Below are positions 30,260-39,910 of a DNA stretch of 52,990 bases, piece after piece. How positions within the stretch are numbered: the stretch's first letter is position 1; each line of letters begins with the position of its first letter. Under the pieces are notes generated by a model. That model saw only the letters and a list, made by a program, of their open reading frames with translations, was not told where the DNA came from and made no database searches. The stretch is from positions 1 to 52,990 of the forward strand of contig PLJS01000325.1 in the NCBI GenBank assembly GCA_003140315.1. Reading direction: 5' to 3'. A program made the translations under genes and the position numbers. The DNA comes from Hyphomicrobiales bacterium. Its GTDB lineage: Bacteria > Pseudomonadota > Alphaproteobacteria > Rhizobiales > Xanthobacteraceae.

Positions 30260-31159
30260 TTAACAGTCGCCTTCGAGAATGCGCGCGACGCTCATGCTCA
30301 ATGGCGGATGCCAGTGCTGAATCTCGATGCCGTGAACGCGCGCGATCTTGCTGCAATCGAGCCGCGCATTGAGCGGGCGACGGACGCGCGATTTGAACTC
30401 CTGGCTCGTGATCGGAACGACGCGCGCTGACGGACCGCCGAGTGCGGCCGACATCGCGAGCAGCGTGGTCGCGAACTCGGCGGGTGTCGCAGTCTCGCGT
30501 GTCGCCAGATGGAACATCCCATAATGTTCAGACTTCCGCGGCCTCTCGATGAGGTTGCGGGCGACGGTCAGGATTCCGTCCGCAAGATCCGCTGCCGCCG
30601 TCGGATTGACGGTTTGATCGGCGACGACATGGATTTCGTCCTGCTGCTCGGCACGCCTAAGCATGTTGGTCAGCGAGTTCCGGCCGAACGGGCTGAACAC
30701 CAGCGAGGTCCGCAAGATGACGTAATCGGCTTGCGCGGCAATTACTGCTGCTTCGCCGAGCGCCTTGGTCCGCCCGTATGCGCTCACAGGCGCGACCGCG
30801 TCGTCCTCGCGATAGGCCTCCCGGTTCAGGCCGTCGAACACATACGAGCTCGATACGTGGATGAGCGGCACGCCGAGCTTGCGCGCCACGGCGGCGACCG
30901 CGCGGGTGCCATCCACGTTGATCGCGTGCGCAATATCCGGTTCGACTTCGGAGCCTTCGGTGTCGGTGTAGCCGGCGGCACTGACGAGTACCTGAGGAGC
31001 AAGCACGGAGATCGCGCTGTCGATCGAGCCGATGTCGGTCAGTTCGAGCGTGGGCCGCCCGACCGCCAGAACCTCCGCGCCGCGGGCCGGCCCGATCTCC
31101 AACATCGACCGGACCAGTTGCCCGTGCCGGCCGGTTACGACTACGCGCGGCGGCATCAC
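30260..31159 (-). CDS. RmlD-like NAD-dependent sugar-nucleotide reductase
   Basis: VVVTGRHGQLVRSMLE; VSAAGYTDTEGSE; HVSSSYVFDG; YGRTKALGE. Confidence 0.88.
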   Translation of the reverse strand: MMPPRVVVTGRHGQLVRSMLEIGPARGAEVLAVGRPTLELTDIGSIDSAISVLAPQVLVSAAGYTDTEGSEVEPDIAHAINVDGTRAVAAVARKLGVPLIHVSSSYVFDGLNREAYREDDAVAPVSAYGRTKALGEAAVIAAQADYVILRTSLVFSPFGRNSLTNMLRRAEQQDEIHVVADQTVNPTAAADLADGILTVARNLIERPRKSEHYGMFHLATRETATPAEFATTLLAMSAALGGPSARVVPITSQEFKSRVRRPLNARLDCSKIARVHGIEIQHWHPPLSMSVARILEGDC

Positions 31160-31321
31160 GGCAGGCGAGCGCCGATGCGCGGGTTTTTATGGGCCGTCCG
31201 CGAGAGTTTCGTGCCCCGGCGAGCCCCAAATAGGCCGATTGCAACCCGTCTAGCGCCGGCGGATCGAACGTGATTGAAAGAACGCCAATCGGCGCCCCCG
31301 CGGGTCTGTGAAAGAGAGAAA

Positions 31322-31546
31322 ATGCCGACAATCACGTCCATCACCACACCAGAGAACGAGCTCGGAGCCGCCGCCAACGGTTTCGACACGCCCGGATATC
31401 GCGACCAGCGTCTTGTCTCCGACTTTCCCGGCGCGGACTATGATGTCGAGACCGTATGCCGGCGGGCAGCGCAAGCAATATATCACGGGCCGTTCAACTT
31501 TGGACATCCTGGCGCTGAGCGGCGGACGGCTGGTGGGGCGACGTAG
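31322..31546 (+). CDS. Possible small ORF (74 aa), unknown function
   Basis: ATG preceded by aaagagag; stop TAG shares its last base with the GTG start of the next gene; a competing minus-strand ORF exists. Confidence 0.3.
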   Translation: MPTITSITTPENELGAAANGFDTPGYRDQRLVSDFPGADYDVETVCRRAAQAIYHGPFNFGHPGAERRTAGGAT

Positions 31547-32400
31547 TGACTGAACTCATTTCCGTTCTGATCACGACCTACGATCGGCCGGATGCGCTCG
31601 ACGCGGTGCTGCGTGGGCTGTCGGATCAGACCGACCGCAATTTCGAGGTGATCGTCGCGGATGACGGCTCGCCTCCGACGACGGCCGCCGTCGTCGACGC
31701 GTGGCGCCATCGCGTCGGCGTACCGCTGGCGCATGTCTGGCAGGAGCATGACGGTTTTCGCGCGCCCGAGATCTCCAACAAGGCGATCGCGAAGAGCCGC
31801 GGCACCTATTGCGTCTTCCTTGACGGCGACTGCATTCCGCGTCCGAATTTCATCGCGCGCCATCGCAGCCTCGCCGAGCCGGGCTGGTTCGTGTTCGGCA
31901 ACCGCGTGCTGATGTCGCGCGAACTCAGTACAGCCGTTCTGCTGGACCAAGCCGATCCTGAGGCGTGGCCGCTGTCCCGTTTCGTCGGATTGCGTGCGCG
32001 CGGAGAGGTGAATCGCGTCACGCCGCTTTTGACGCTTCCCCTCGGTCCGCTGCGCAAGCGCGGATCGCACAATTGGCACAGCGTGCGCACCTGCAATCTC
32101 GCGATCTGGCGCGCCGATCTCGATCGGGTCGACGGTCAGGAAGAACTTTATCGTGGGTGGGGTCCGCACGATTCGGACCTCGCCATCCGGCTCCTGCGAA
32201 GCGGCGTATCGCGCAAGGACGGCCGCTTCGCGACCGGCGTGCTCCACCTTTGGCATAAGGACGCGGATCGCTCGGGGCTGGAGGCAAATCAGGCACTGCT
32301 TGATGATTTGCTGAAGTCGGATCGGGTGCGTGCGTTGCGAGGCCTTTCGACGCTCCCAATGCAGCCTGCGGCAAGCGATAGACCGCATGAGCGGGCCTAA
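31546..32400 (+). CDS. Glycosyltransferase family 2
   Basis: ISVLITTYDRPDALDAVLRGLSDQTDRNFEVIVADDGS; FLDGDCIPRPNFI; GWGPHDSDLAIRLLRSGV. Confidence 0.93.
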   Translation: MTELISVLITTYDRPDALDAVLRGLSDQTDRNFEVIVADDGSPPTTAAVVDAWRHRVGVPLAHVWQEHDGFRAPEISNKAIAKSRGTYCVFLDGDCIPRPNFIARHRSLAEPGWFVFGNRVLMSRELSTAVLLDQADPEAWPLSRFVGLRARGEVNRVTPLLTLPLGPLRKRGSHNWHSVRTCNLAIWRADLDRVDGQEELYRGWGPHDSDLAIRLLRSGVSRKDGRFATGVLHLWHKDADRSGLEANQALLDDLLKSDRVRALRGLSTLPMQPAASDRPHERA

Positions 32401-33262
32401 CACATTCTTCGCGACTTTCGATCCTTCGTCCTGGGGCATGCGGGCGCCGCGCGGACTCGACCGCCTGATTCTCGCGGTCACGCGCAGCATGCCGGACAAC
32501 TGGCTCGGACTTCGCATTGCGATGATCTTTCGCCGCATCGTGATGTCAAAGATCGGTGAAGGCTGCTTCGATATTATGCTCTGGGGCATGCGGCTGCGGC
32601 TCTATCCGCGCCGCAACGGCTGCGAAAAGAACGCCCTGTTCACGCCGCAGATGTTCGACGTGTTCGAACGCGATGTGCTGGCGCAGGCCATCGAGCGCCG
32701 CCGCGTCGCGGGCGGGGCCTTCACCTTTGTCGACATCGGCGCCAATGTCGGGCTCTATTCGCTCTTCGTCGCGGCGCGCGCCGGAAGCGACGCGCGCATC
32801 CTCGCGATCGAACCACAGCCCGGTATCCTCGAACGGCTGCGCTTTAACCTTGCGGCAAATCCCGGCGCTGCGGTCGAGGTCCTGCCGATCGCGGTCGCGG
32901 ATCGGGAGGGTGCGGTCGAACTTCTGATCGACGGGCGCGACAGCGGCGGGACGCACATCGACAAGAACGCGATGACGTCCGGGGGCGTGGAGCAGGTTTC
33001 GGTGCCGTGCCGCCCGCTCGCCGCGATCCTTGCAGACGCCGGCGTCACGGCGATCGACGCGCTGAAGATCGACGTGGAGGGTGCCGAGGATCTGGCGCTC
33101 GTGCCATTTCTGCCGGCGGCACCCGATCACCTCCTGCCAGGGATCGTGCTGATCGAAGACACCCGCGGCCAGTGGCGGACCGACGTGTTCGCATTGCTGG
33201 AGAGTCGCGGCTACACTGCGTTCGCGCGCAACCGTCAAAACGTGGCGTTCCGGCGCGCATAG
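32387..33262 (+). CDS. FkbM family methyltransferase 2
   Basis: FVDIGANVGLYSLFVAARAG; LAIEPQP; ALKIDVEGAEDLAL; start overlaps upstream gene. Confidence 0.9.
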   Translation: MSGPNTFFATFDPSSWGMRAPRGLDRLILAVTRSMPDNWLGLRIAMIFRRIVMSKIGEGCFDIMLWGMRLRLYPRRNGCEKNALFTPQMFDVFERDVLAQAIERRRVAGGAFTFVDIGANVGLYSLFVAARAGSDARILAIEPQPGILERLRFNLAANPGAAVEVLPIAVADREGAVELLIDGRDSGGTHIDKNAMTSGGVEQVSVPCRPLAAILADAGVTAIDALKIDVEGAEDLALVPFLPAAPDHLLPGIVLIEDTRGQWRTDVFALLESRGYTAFARNRQNVAFRRA

Positions 33263-33281
33263 AGCAAAGTGTTGGGCGAGA

Positions 33282-34550
33282 ATGACAGATGCCGTGAACG
33301 GCAAGTTCCTCGACCGAGCGGCCCTGGAGCGCCTGGCCGACTGGCTCGTGGTCGCCGTCGCGGTCACGCTGCCGTGGTCAACCTCGGCGACCGGTGTGTG
33401 CCTTGTGCTGTGGCTGCTTGCGCTCGCCCCGACGCTCGATGTCGCCGCGCTGCGGCGCGAGCTTTCGAGCGCGGCCGGCGGATTGCCGGTGCTGTTGTGG
33501 GTGTTTGCGATCCTCGGGCTTGCGTGGGGGCAGGTGGGCTTTGCGGAGCGTCTGGCCGGCGTCGGCGGCTACAACAAGCTCCTCATCATTCCGCTCCTGC
33601 TTATTCAGTTCCGTCGTTCGGATCGCGGGCTGCCGGTATTGTACGGATTTCTCGCCTCGTGCCTGCTGCTGCTGACCGTGTCATGGGTGCTCCAGATTCT
33701 CTGGATTCTCGTGCCCGAGAAGAAGCTGTTCGTTCCCGGCAAACTTCCGGGCGTGCCGGTCAAGGACTATGTGGCGCAGAGCACGGAGTTCCTGGTCTGC
33801 GGCTTCGCGCTGTTGGCGATCGCGATGGGTCAGGTGCGGGTGCGCCGTTTCGCACGCGCGGCCGGCCTCGTGCTGCTCGCCGTTCTGTTCTTCGTCAACA
33901 TCCTCTATGCGGCGACGGGGCGCACCGCGCTCGTCGTGGTCCCGGTGCTGCTCCTCATCTTCGGGCTGCGCGAGCTTGGCTGGAAGGGAACACTAGGCGC
34001 GTTCATCGCTGGGGCGATCCTCGTTGCGGCCGCATGGGCCTCTTCGCCGTTTCTGCGTCTGCGCGTGCTGAAAAGCATCAACGATGTCTCCACTTATCGC
34101 ACCGATAACACAGTCAGCTCATCGTCGCTGCGGATCGAGTTCTGGAAGAAGTCGCTCGCCTTCATCGCTGCGGCGCCGGTCATCGGTCACGGCACCGGCA
34201 TGATGCCGAAGTTGTTCCGCGATGCCGCCGTGAATGAAATCGGGCCGGGCGCGTTCGCGGCGGTCAATCCGCACAATCAGTATTTTGCCGTGGCGATCGA
34301 GCTCGGCCTCGTGGGGCTTACGATCCTGATCGCCATGTGGGTCGCACATCTCGCTCTGTTTCGCGGCGGCGGTATCGTCGCCTGGATCGGCCTCGTCATC
34401 GTGTTGCAGAACGTCGTCTCATCGCTGTTCAATTCGCACCTGTTCGATTTCTTCCACGGCTGGTTCTACGTAATAGGGGTCGGCGTTCTTGGTGGAATGG
34501 CGCTGCGCGCGCGTGCATCGCCGGCAGCCGCGACGCTTGAGGCGCGATGA
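33282..34550 (+). CDS. O-antigen ligase/polymerase family membrane protein
   Basis: Multi-TM protein; RIEFWKKSLAFIAAAPVIGHGTGMMPKLF and NPHNQYFAVAIELGLVGL typical of Wzy_C/WaaL proteins. Confidence 0.88.
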   Translation: MTDAVNGKFLDRAALERLADWLVVAVAVTLPWSTSATGVCLVLWLLALAPTLDVAALRRELSSAAGGLPVLLWVFAILGLAWGQVGFAERLAGVGGYNKLLIIPLLLIQFRRSDRGLPVLYGFLASCLLLLTVSWVLQILWILVPEKKLFVPGKLPGVPVKDYVAQSTEFLVCGFALLAIAMGQVRVRRFARAAGLVLLAVLFFVNILYAATGRTALVVVPVLLLIFGLRELGWKGTLGAFIAGAILVAAAWASSPFLRLRVLKSINDVSTYRTDNTVSSSSLRIEFWKKSLAFIAAAPVIGHGTGMMPKLFRDAAVNEIGPGAFAAVNPHNQYFAVAIELGLVGLTILIAMWVAHLALFRGGGIVAWIGLVIVLQNVVSSLFNSHLFDFFHGWFYVIGVGVLGGMALRARASPAAATLEAR

Positions 34551-35638
34551 CGATCGAGCTTCCCATCAATGCCCGCATCCTGGTCGTCGCGCTGCGCCGG
34601 CTCGGCGATGTGCTGCTCACGACGCCGCTGATCCGCAGCCTGAAGCAAGCCTATCCGGACGCCACGATCGAAGCCCTCGTGTTCGCCGGGACCGAAGGAA
34701 TCCTCGTCGGCAATCCCGATCTTGCCGGAACCATCGTGATAGCGGCGCGGCCGACGAAACGCGAAAGCCTTACACTCATCCGCCGCCTGTGGCGGCACTA
34801 TGATCTCGCGATCTCCACACAGACCGGCGACCGTCCGACCGGGTTCGCATGGGCCGCCGGGCGTACGCGCATCGGCATGGTTGAGGGCGCTGGCTTCATG
34901 GCGAGGCTGAAGCAGCGCATGCTCGCGCACTCGGTCGTGACCGACCCGGAACTGCATCGCGTCGCCGATCTGTTGCGGATTGCCGACGCGCTCGGCATTC
35001 CGCAGGCCGAGGAGCTTGTGCCTCCGGCCGGTGCGGTGCGCCCCGACCTGCGTCCCGATCGTCCCTATGCGGTCATCCATGCGGTGCCGATGTTCCGCTA
35101 CAAGCGCTGGACCGATGACGGCTGGCGCGCGCTCGCCGCGGGACTGACCGCGCGGGGCCTTGCGGTCGTCGCGACCGGGGGACCGTCGGAGGGGGACCGG
35201 CAGTATCTCGACAAGCTCTGGGGCGCGGGGCCCGAGGTCCGGCGGCTCGATGGCGTGTTGACGTGGCCGGAACTTGCCGCGCTGATCGGCGGCGCACAGG
35301 TCTATGTCGGCCCCGACACCTCGGTCACCCACCTCGCGGCGGCGGCGGGCGCGCCGACCGTCGCGCTCTATGGCCCGACCGACCCGCGACTGTTCGGCCC
35401 GTGGCCGATCGGCGGTCTCGTCGATCCGTGGGTCGCGGCCGGCACGATCCAGCGGCGCGGCAATGTCTGGCTGGTGCAGAATCCACTGCCGTGCCTGCCC
35501 TGCCAGCAGGAGGGCTGCGAGCGCCATCGCGAGAGCTACAGCCAGTGCCTCGACGAGCTGTCCGCCGCACAGGTGCTCGGCGCCGTCGACCAGGCGCTCG
35601 CGCGCGCCGTGGCGCGCGCCAGTAGCGCGCAGGGCTGA
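34547..35638 (+). CDS. Glycosyltransferase family 9 (heptosyltransferase-like)
   Basis: ILVVALRRLGDVLLTTPLIRSLKQAYP; VGPDTSVTHLAAAAGAPTVALYGPTDPRLFGPWP; CLPCQQEGCERHRESYSQC. Confidence 0.93.
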   Translation: MTIELPINARILVVALRRLGDVLLTTPLIRSLKQAYPDATIEALVFAGTEGILVGNPDLAGTIVIAARPTKRESLTLIRRLWRHYDLAISTQTGDRPTGFAWAAGRTRIGMVEGAGFMARLKQRMLAHSVVTDPELHRVADLLRIADALGIPQAEELVPPAGAVRPDLRPDRPYAVIHAVPMFRYKRWTDDGWRALAAGLTARGLAVVATGGPSEGDRQYLDKLWGAGPEVRRLDGVLTWPELAALIGGAQVYVGPDTSVTHLAAAAGAPTVALYGPTDPRLFGPWPIGGLVDPWVAAGTIQRRGNVWLVQNPLPCLPCQQEGCERHRESYSQCLDELSAAQVLGAVDQALARAVARASSAQG

Positions 35639-35680
35639 ACGCAGCTATTGAGGGCGCATGAGCGAGCGGCCGCCCCCGCC

Positions 35681-37588
35681 ATGACCAGGCTTTCGCTGAC
35701 GCCGCGCCAGATCCTGATCATGGCGCACGATCTCGTCGCGACCGCGGCGGCGATCGTGGCGAGCTTCTTCATGCGGTTCGAGCTGGTCGGGCTCGCATCG
35801 CGCCTCGACGGGCTCCTCCCGATCCTGCCCGGCTTCGTGGTCTATGCGGGCTTCGTGTACTACGTGTTCGGCCTGCACGAGGCGAAGTGGCGCTTCACGT
35901 CGCTGCCCGATCTCGGCAACATCGTGCGCGCCGCGACCGTGCTGGCGATCTCGCTGCTCGCGCTCGACTACATCCTGGTCGCACCGCAGCTCTACGGCAC
36001 GTATTTCTTCGGCAAGATTACGATCCTGCTCTACTGGTTCCTGCAGATCGCGTTCCTGTCCGGCTCGCGCGTCGCCTACCGCCAGTTCCGCTACGTGCGC
36101 GCGCAGCAGCACGCGCGCGAGGGCCAGACCATTCCGACGCTGGTGCTCGGGCGTGCGGCCGATGCCGAGGTGCTGCTGCGCGCGATCGAGAGTGGCGCGG
36201 TCAGCAAGGTGCGTCCGATCGGCATCCTGTCGCCGTCCGCGGCGGATCGCGGGCAGAGCATTCGCGGTATTCCGGTGATCGGCACCCTCGACGATCTCGA
36301 ACAGGTCGTGCGCGACGTCGAGGGGCGCGGCATGCGCGTCACGCGGCTGATCTTCACGCCGTCCGCGCTCGTCCCCGAGGTGACGCCCGAGACGACGCTG
36401 ATGCAGGCGCGCCGGCTCGGGCTGCAGACGAGCCGTCTGCCGAGCCTTACGGAAGGCGGCGATGCACTCCAGCTCGCACCGATCGCGGTCGAAGACCTGC
36501 TGCTGCGTCCGAGCGTGATGATCGACTATCAGCGGCTCGAGCAGTTCATCCGCGGCAAGTCCATCATCGTCACCGGTGGCGGCGGCTCGATCGGCGCGGA
36601 GATCTGCGATCGCGTCATCACCTTCGGTGCGGCGCGGCTCCTCGTCGTCGAGCATTCCGAGGTCGCGTTGTACGCCGTGACCGAGGCGCTCGCCGCCAAG
36701 GGCGCGCAGGCGCGGATCGAAGGCAAGATCGCCGACGTGCGCGACCGCGAGCGCATCACGCGCGTGTTCGCCGAGTTCAAACCGGACATCGTGTTCCACG
36801 CGGCCGCGCTGAAACACGTGCCGCTCCTGGAGCGCGACTGGGGCGAGGGCGTCAAGACCAACGTGTTCGGCTCGATCAACGCTGCCGACGCCGCGGTCGC
36901 GGCAGGCGCCACCGCGATGGTGATGATCTCGACCGACAAGGCGATCGAGCCCGTGTCGGTGCTGGGCGCGACCAAGCGCTTCGCCGAAATGTATTGCCAG
37001 GCTCTCGATGCCGATTTCGCGCGCCGCGCCGCGGGGCGGGCCCCGATGCGGCTGATCGCGGTGCGCTTCGGCAACGTGCTCGCCTCGAACGGCTCGGTGG
37101 TGCCGAAGTTCAAGGCGCAGATCGAGGCGGGCGGTCCCGTGACCGTCACGCACCGGGACATGGTCCGCTACTTCATGACCATCCGCGAAGCCTGCGACCT
37201 CGTCGTCACGGCCGCAAGCCACGCTCTCGGGCCCGATCGCCATGACGTCTCCGTCTATGTGCTCAACATGGGGCAGCCCGTGAAGATCGCGGATCTCGCC
37301 GAGCGGATGATCCGGCTCTCAGGGCTGGAGCCCGGCCGCGACATCGCGATCACTTACACCGGCATTCGTCCGGGCGAGCGGCTCAACGAGATCCTGTTCG
37401 CCCGCAACGAACCGATCGTCGAGATCGGCATCGCCGGCATTGTCGCCGCCAAGCCGAGCAATCCGTCGGTCGAGGCGATGCGCGGCTGGCTTGCGGCGTT
37501 GGAGCAGGGGCTCGCGCGTGACGACCGCTCGGTCATCTACGGCGTGCTGCGCGACGCGGTGCCCGACTTCGACGGCGAGGCGGCGTGA
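35681..37588 (+). CDS. FlaA1/CapD/WbpM-like nucleotide-sugar 4,6-dehydratase/epimerase
   Basis: N-terminal TM helices, then SIIVTGGGGSIGAEICDRVITFGAARLLVVEHSE; STDKAIEPVSVLGATKRFAEMY. Confidence 0.93.
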   Translation: MTRLSLTPRQILIMAHDLVATAAAIVASFFMRFELVGLASRLDGLLPILPGFVVYAGFVYYVFGLHEAKWRFTSLPDLGNIVRAATVLAISLLALDYILVAPQLYGTYFFGKITILLYWFLQIAFLSGSRVAYRQFRYVRAQQHAREGQTIPTLVLGRAADAEVLLRAIESGAVSKVRPIGILSPSAADRGQSIRGIPVIGTLDDLEQVVRDVEGRGMRVTRLIFTPSALVPEVTPETTLMQARRLGLQTSRLPSLTEGGDALQLAPIAVEDLLLRPSVMIDYQRLEQFIRGKSIIVTGGGGSIGAEICDRVITFGAARLLVVEHSEVALYAVTEALAAKGAQARIEGKIADVRDRERITRVFAEFKPDIVFHAAALKHVPLLERDWGEGVKTNVFGSINAADAAVAAGATAMVMISTDKAIEPVSVLGATKRFAEMYCQALDADFARRAAGRAPMRLIAVRFGNVLASNGSVVPKFKAQIEAGGPVTVTHRDMVRYFMTIREACDLVVTAASHALGPDRHDVSVYVLNMGQPVKIADLAERMIRLSGLEPGRDIAITYTGIRPGERLNEILFARNEPIVEIGIAGIVAAKPSNPSVEAMRGWLAALEQGLARDDRSVIYGVLRDAVPDFDGEAA

Positions 37589-37635
37589 GCATGATCCCGA
37601 AAAGTGGGAACCGGTTTTCGGACAAGATCATGCTC
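37587..37635. repeat. Palindromic repeat (type C), also probable bidirectional terminator
   Basis: GAGCATGATC...ccgaaaagtgggaaccggttttcgg...GATCATGCTC, 10-bp perfect ends, between convergent genes. Confidence 0.85.
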
Positions 37636-37643
37636 GAATAGGT

Positions 37644-38759
37644 CTACCGCTTGCCGCGCGCGAAGGTGACGAGCAGCCAGCCGACGAAGGCCGCTCCGAG
37701 GACGACGAGCGGCAGATCCGCGAGCGGGTCCGGCTCGACCACGCTGATGACCGCGAGCGCGACCAGCGCGCAATTGACGAGGAAGACGCGCACGATGACG
37801 TCGGGGACCGTGAAGCCGCGTTTCGTCGCGATCTGGTAGAAGTGGGAGCGGTGCGCCTCCCAGATGCGCTCGCCATGGGCGATGCGGCGCACAAGGGTGA
37901 TCGTCGCGTCGGCGAGGTAATAGAGCGGCAGCAGGAAGGCCGCCGCCACATAGCCCTGGCCCGCGAGCATCAGCATCAGCCACCCAAACAAGAGCCCGAT
38001 CGGCAGGCTGCCGACATCGCCGAGGAATAGTTTGGCGACCGGGCGGTTGAACGGCGCGAAGCCGAGCATCGCGCCGAGCAGCGCGACCGCGACCAGCATT
38101 GCCGGCAGCCAGTCCACGCCGTTGAAGCCGAGCACGATGAAACCACAGGTGATCGGCACCACCTCGGCGACGGTCATCAGGTCGAGGCCGTCCATGAAGT
38201 TGACGATGTTGATGAAGTAGACCCCGCCGAGGATCAGGAGCGCGCGCTCGACCGCGACGGGGAGCAGCGGCACGATGTGGAAATCGGCCGGCAGCGTCGC
38301 GATCACCATGGCGACGGCAAGGATATGCATCAGCAGCCGCGGCAGCGGGCCGAGCGTGCGGATATCGTCGACCGCGCCGATCAGCGCCAGCAGCACGGTC
38401 GCGATGCTGAGCACGGTCAGGCGATTGAGGCCGACCGGCATCAGCGAGGCCGTGAGCGCGACGCCGATCCAGCTCGCGACAAGGGTTGCGGCGACGACCG
38501 CGATGCCGCCGCCCTGCGGCGTCGGCGCGGTGTGCGACGAGCGCGCGTTAGGGCGCGCCAGCGCGTAACGCACCAGCAGCGGCCGCAATGCCACGATCAG
38601 CCCGGCGCTTCCCGCCCAGGCGATGACGAGCACCGCGCCGAACACAGCCCATAGGGCGGTGGACTCAGCGAACTCCCCCAATCGGCCCTCCAGTCGCCAC
38701 AAGGGGATTTTTAAGCTAAAGCGGGGCGCCTCGTCGATCCGCTGAGCGCAGATGCCCAA
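37644..38759 (-). CDS. WecA/MraY-family glycosyl-1-phosphate transferase (start uncertain)
   Basis: TPQGGGIAVVAA; NFMDGLDLM; FLGDVGSLPIGLLFGWL; GERIWEAHRSHFYQ. Confidence 0.93.
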   Translation of the reverse strand: MGICAQRIDEAPRFSLKIPLWRLEGRLGEFAESTALWAVFGAVLVIAWAGSAGLIVALRPLLVRYALARPNARSSHTAPTPQGGGIAVVAATLVASWIGVALTASLMPVGLNRLTVLSIATVLLALIGAVDDIRTLGPLPRLLMHILAVAMVIATLPADFHIVPLLPVAVERALLILGGVYFINIVNFMDGLDLMTVAEVVPITCGFIVLGFNGVDWLPAMLVAVALLGAMLGFAPFNRPVAKLFLGDVGSLPIGLLFGWLMLMLAGQGYVAAAFLLPLYYLADATITLVRRIAHGERIWEAHRSHFYQIATKRGFTVPDVIVRVFLVNCALVALAVISVVEPDPLADLPLVVLGAAFVGWLLVTFARGKR

Positions 38760-39897
38760 GCTTCTTTATCTCATCACCGAGGACTGGTTTTTCGTCTCCC
38801 ACTTCCTGCCTATGGCGCGCGCGGCCCGTGCGGCCGGATTTCAGGTCGTGGTGGCGACGCGCGTGCGCGACCACGCGGACCGTATAACGGCGGAAGGGTG
38901 CCGCGTCGTGCCGCTGGAAAATGAGCGGCGCAGCTTCGGCCCGTTCGCGGCGCTTGCCGCTTTCGCCCGCATGGTGCGGATCGTGCGCGAGGAACGGCCG
39001 GACATCGTCCATTGCATTGCTCTGCGCATGGTCGTGCTCGGAGGCCTTGCGGCCCGATTTGCCGGTGTGGAGCGGCTGGTGCTGGCACCCACGGGGCTCG
39101 GGCATCTCTGGATCGATGATGGCCTCAAGGAGCGGCTCGCGAGCCTGTTCGCGCGCCTCGTGGTCGGGCGATGGCTGCGCCGGCCGGGCACGCGCTATCT
39201 GTTCGAGAACTTCGACGATCCGGCCGAATTCGGCCTCGCGGCGGATGCGCCGGTGACGATCGTGCCGGGTGCCGGCGTCGATTCGGCTGAATTTCCGCCT
39301 GCGCCGGAGCCACCTGCGCCGCCGCTGAAAGTCGCCGTGGTCGCGCGCATGATCTGGCCGAAAGGTATCGCGGAGGCCGTCGAGGCCGTGAAGCGTGCGC
39401 GTGCGTTGGGCGCCGCCGTCGAGCTCGATCTCTACGGCTCGCCCGACCCTTCGAACCGGCGCACCTGCACGGAAGCAGAGCTTCAGGTTCTTTCCGCTGC
39501 GTCCGGTATCCGCTGGCAGGGACGCACCACTGACGTTGCCCGCGTCTGGCGCGAGCATCACGTCGCGATGCTGCTCACCTGGTACCGCGAGGGCGTGCCG
39601 CGCAGCCTGATCGAGGCCGCCGCGGCCGGCCGGCCGGTCGTCACCACCAACGTGCCCGGGTGCCGCGATCTCGTACACGATGGCGTGGAAGGTTTTCTGG
39701 TGCCTCCGCACGACATCGAGGTGGCGGCGCAGGCTTTGGTCCGGCTTGCTGGCGATGCGGCGCTGCGCCAGCGCCTCGGGCGCGCAGCGCATGCGCGGTT
39801 CGAAGAGCGGTTCACCGAAGAGGCCGTGCGGCGCACCGTCACCGCGCTCTACGCCTCGTTCGGCGTGGACAAGGCCGCGCCCGGCGCGCAAACCTGA
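38752..39897 (+). CDS. Glycosyltransferase family 4
   Basis: KLLYLITEDWFFVSHFLPMARAARAAGFQVVVATRV; REGVPRSLIEAAAAGRPVVTTNVPGCRDLV. Confidence 0.92.
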   Translation: MPKLLYLITEDWFFVSHFLPMARAARAAGFQVVVATRVRDHADRITAEGCRVVPLENERRSFGPFAALAAFARMVRIVREERPDIVHCIALRMVVLGGLAARFAGVERLVLAPTGLGHLWIDDGLKERLASLFARLVVGRWLRRPGTRYLFENFDDPAEFGLAADAPVTIVPGAGVDSAEFPPAPEPPAPPLKVAVVARMIWPKGIAEAVEAVKRARALGAAVELDLYGSPDPSNRRTCTEAELQVLSAASGIRWQGRTTDVARVWREHHVAMLLTWYREGVPRSLIEAAAAGRPVVTTNVPGCRDLVHDGVEGFLVPPHDIEVAAQALVRLAGDAALRQRLGRAAHARFEERFTEEAVRRTVTALYASFGVDKAAPGAQT

Positions 39898-39910
39898 GCA
39901 GGGGACAAAA

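Noticed and set aside
35645-37243. 532-aa minus-strand ORF opposite the FlaA1/WbpM-like gene
   Set aside because: Shadow ORF of a strongly conserved gene.
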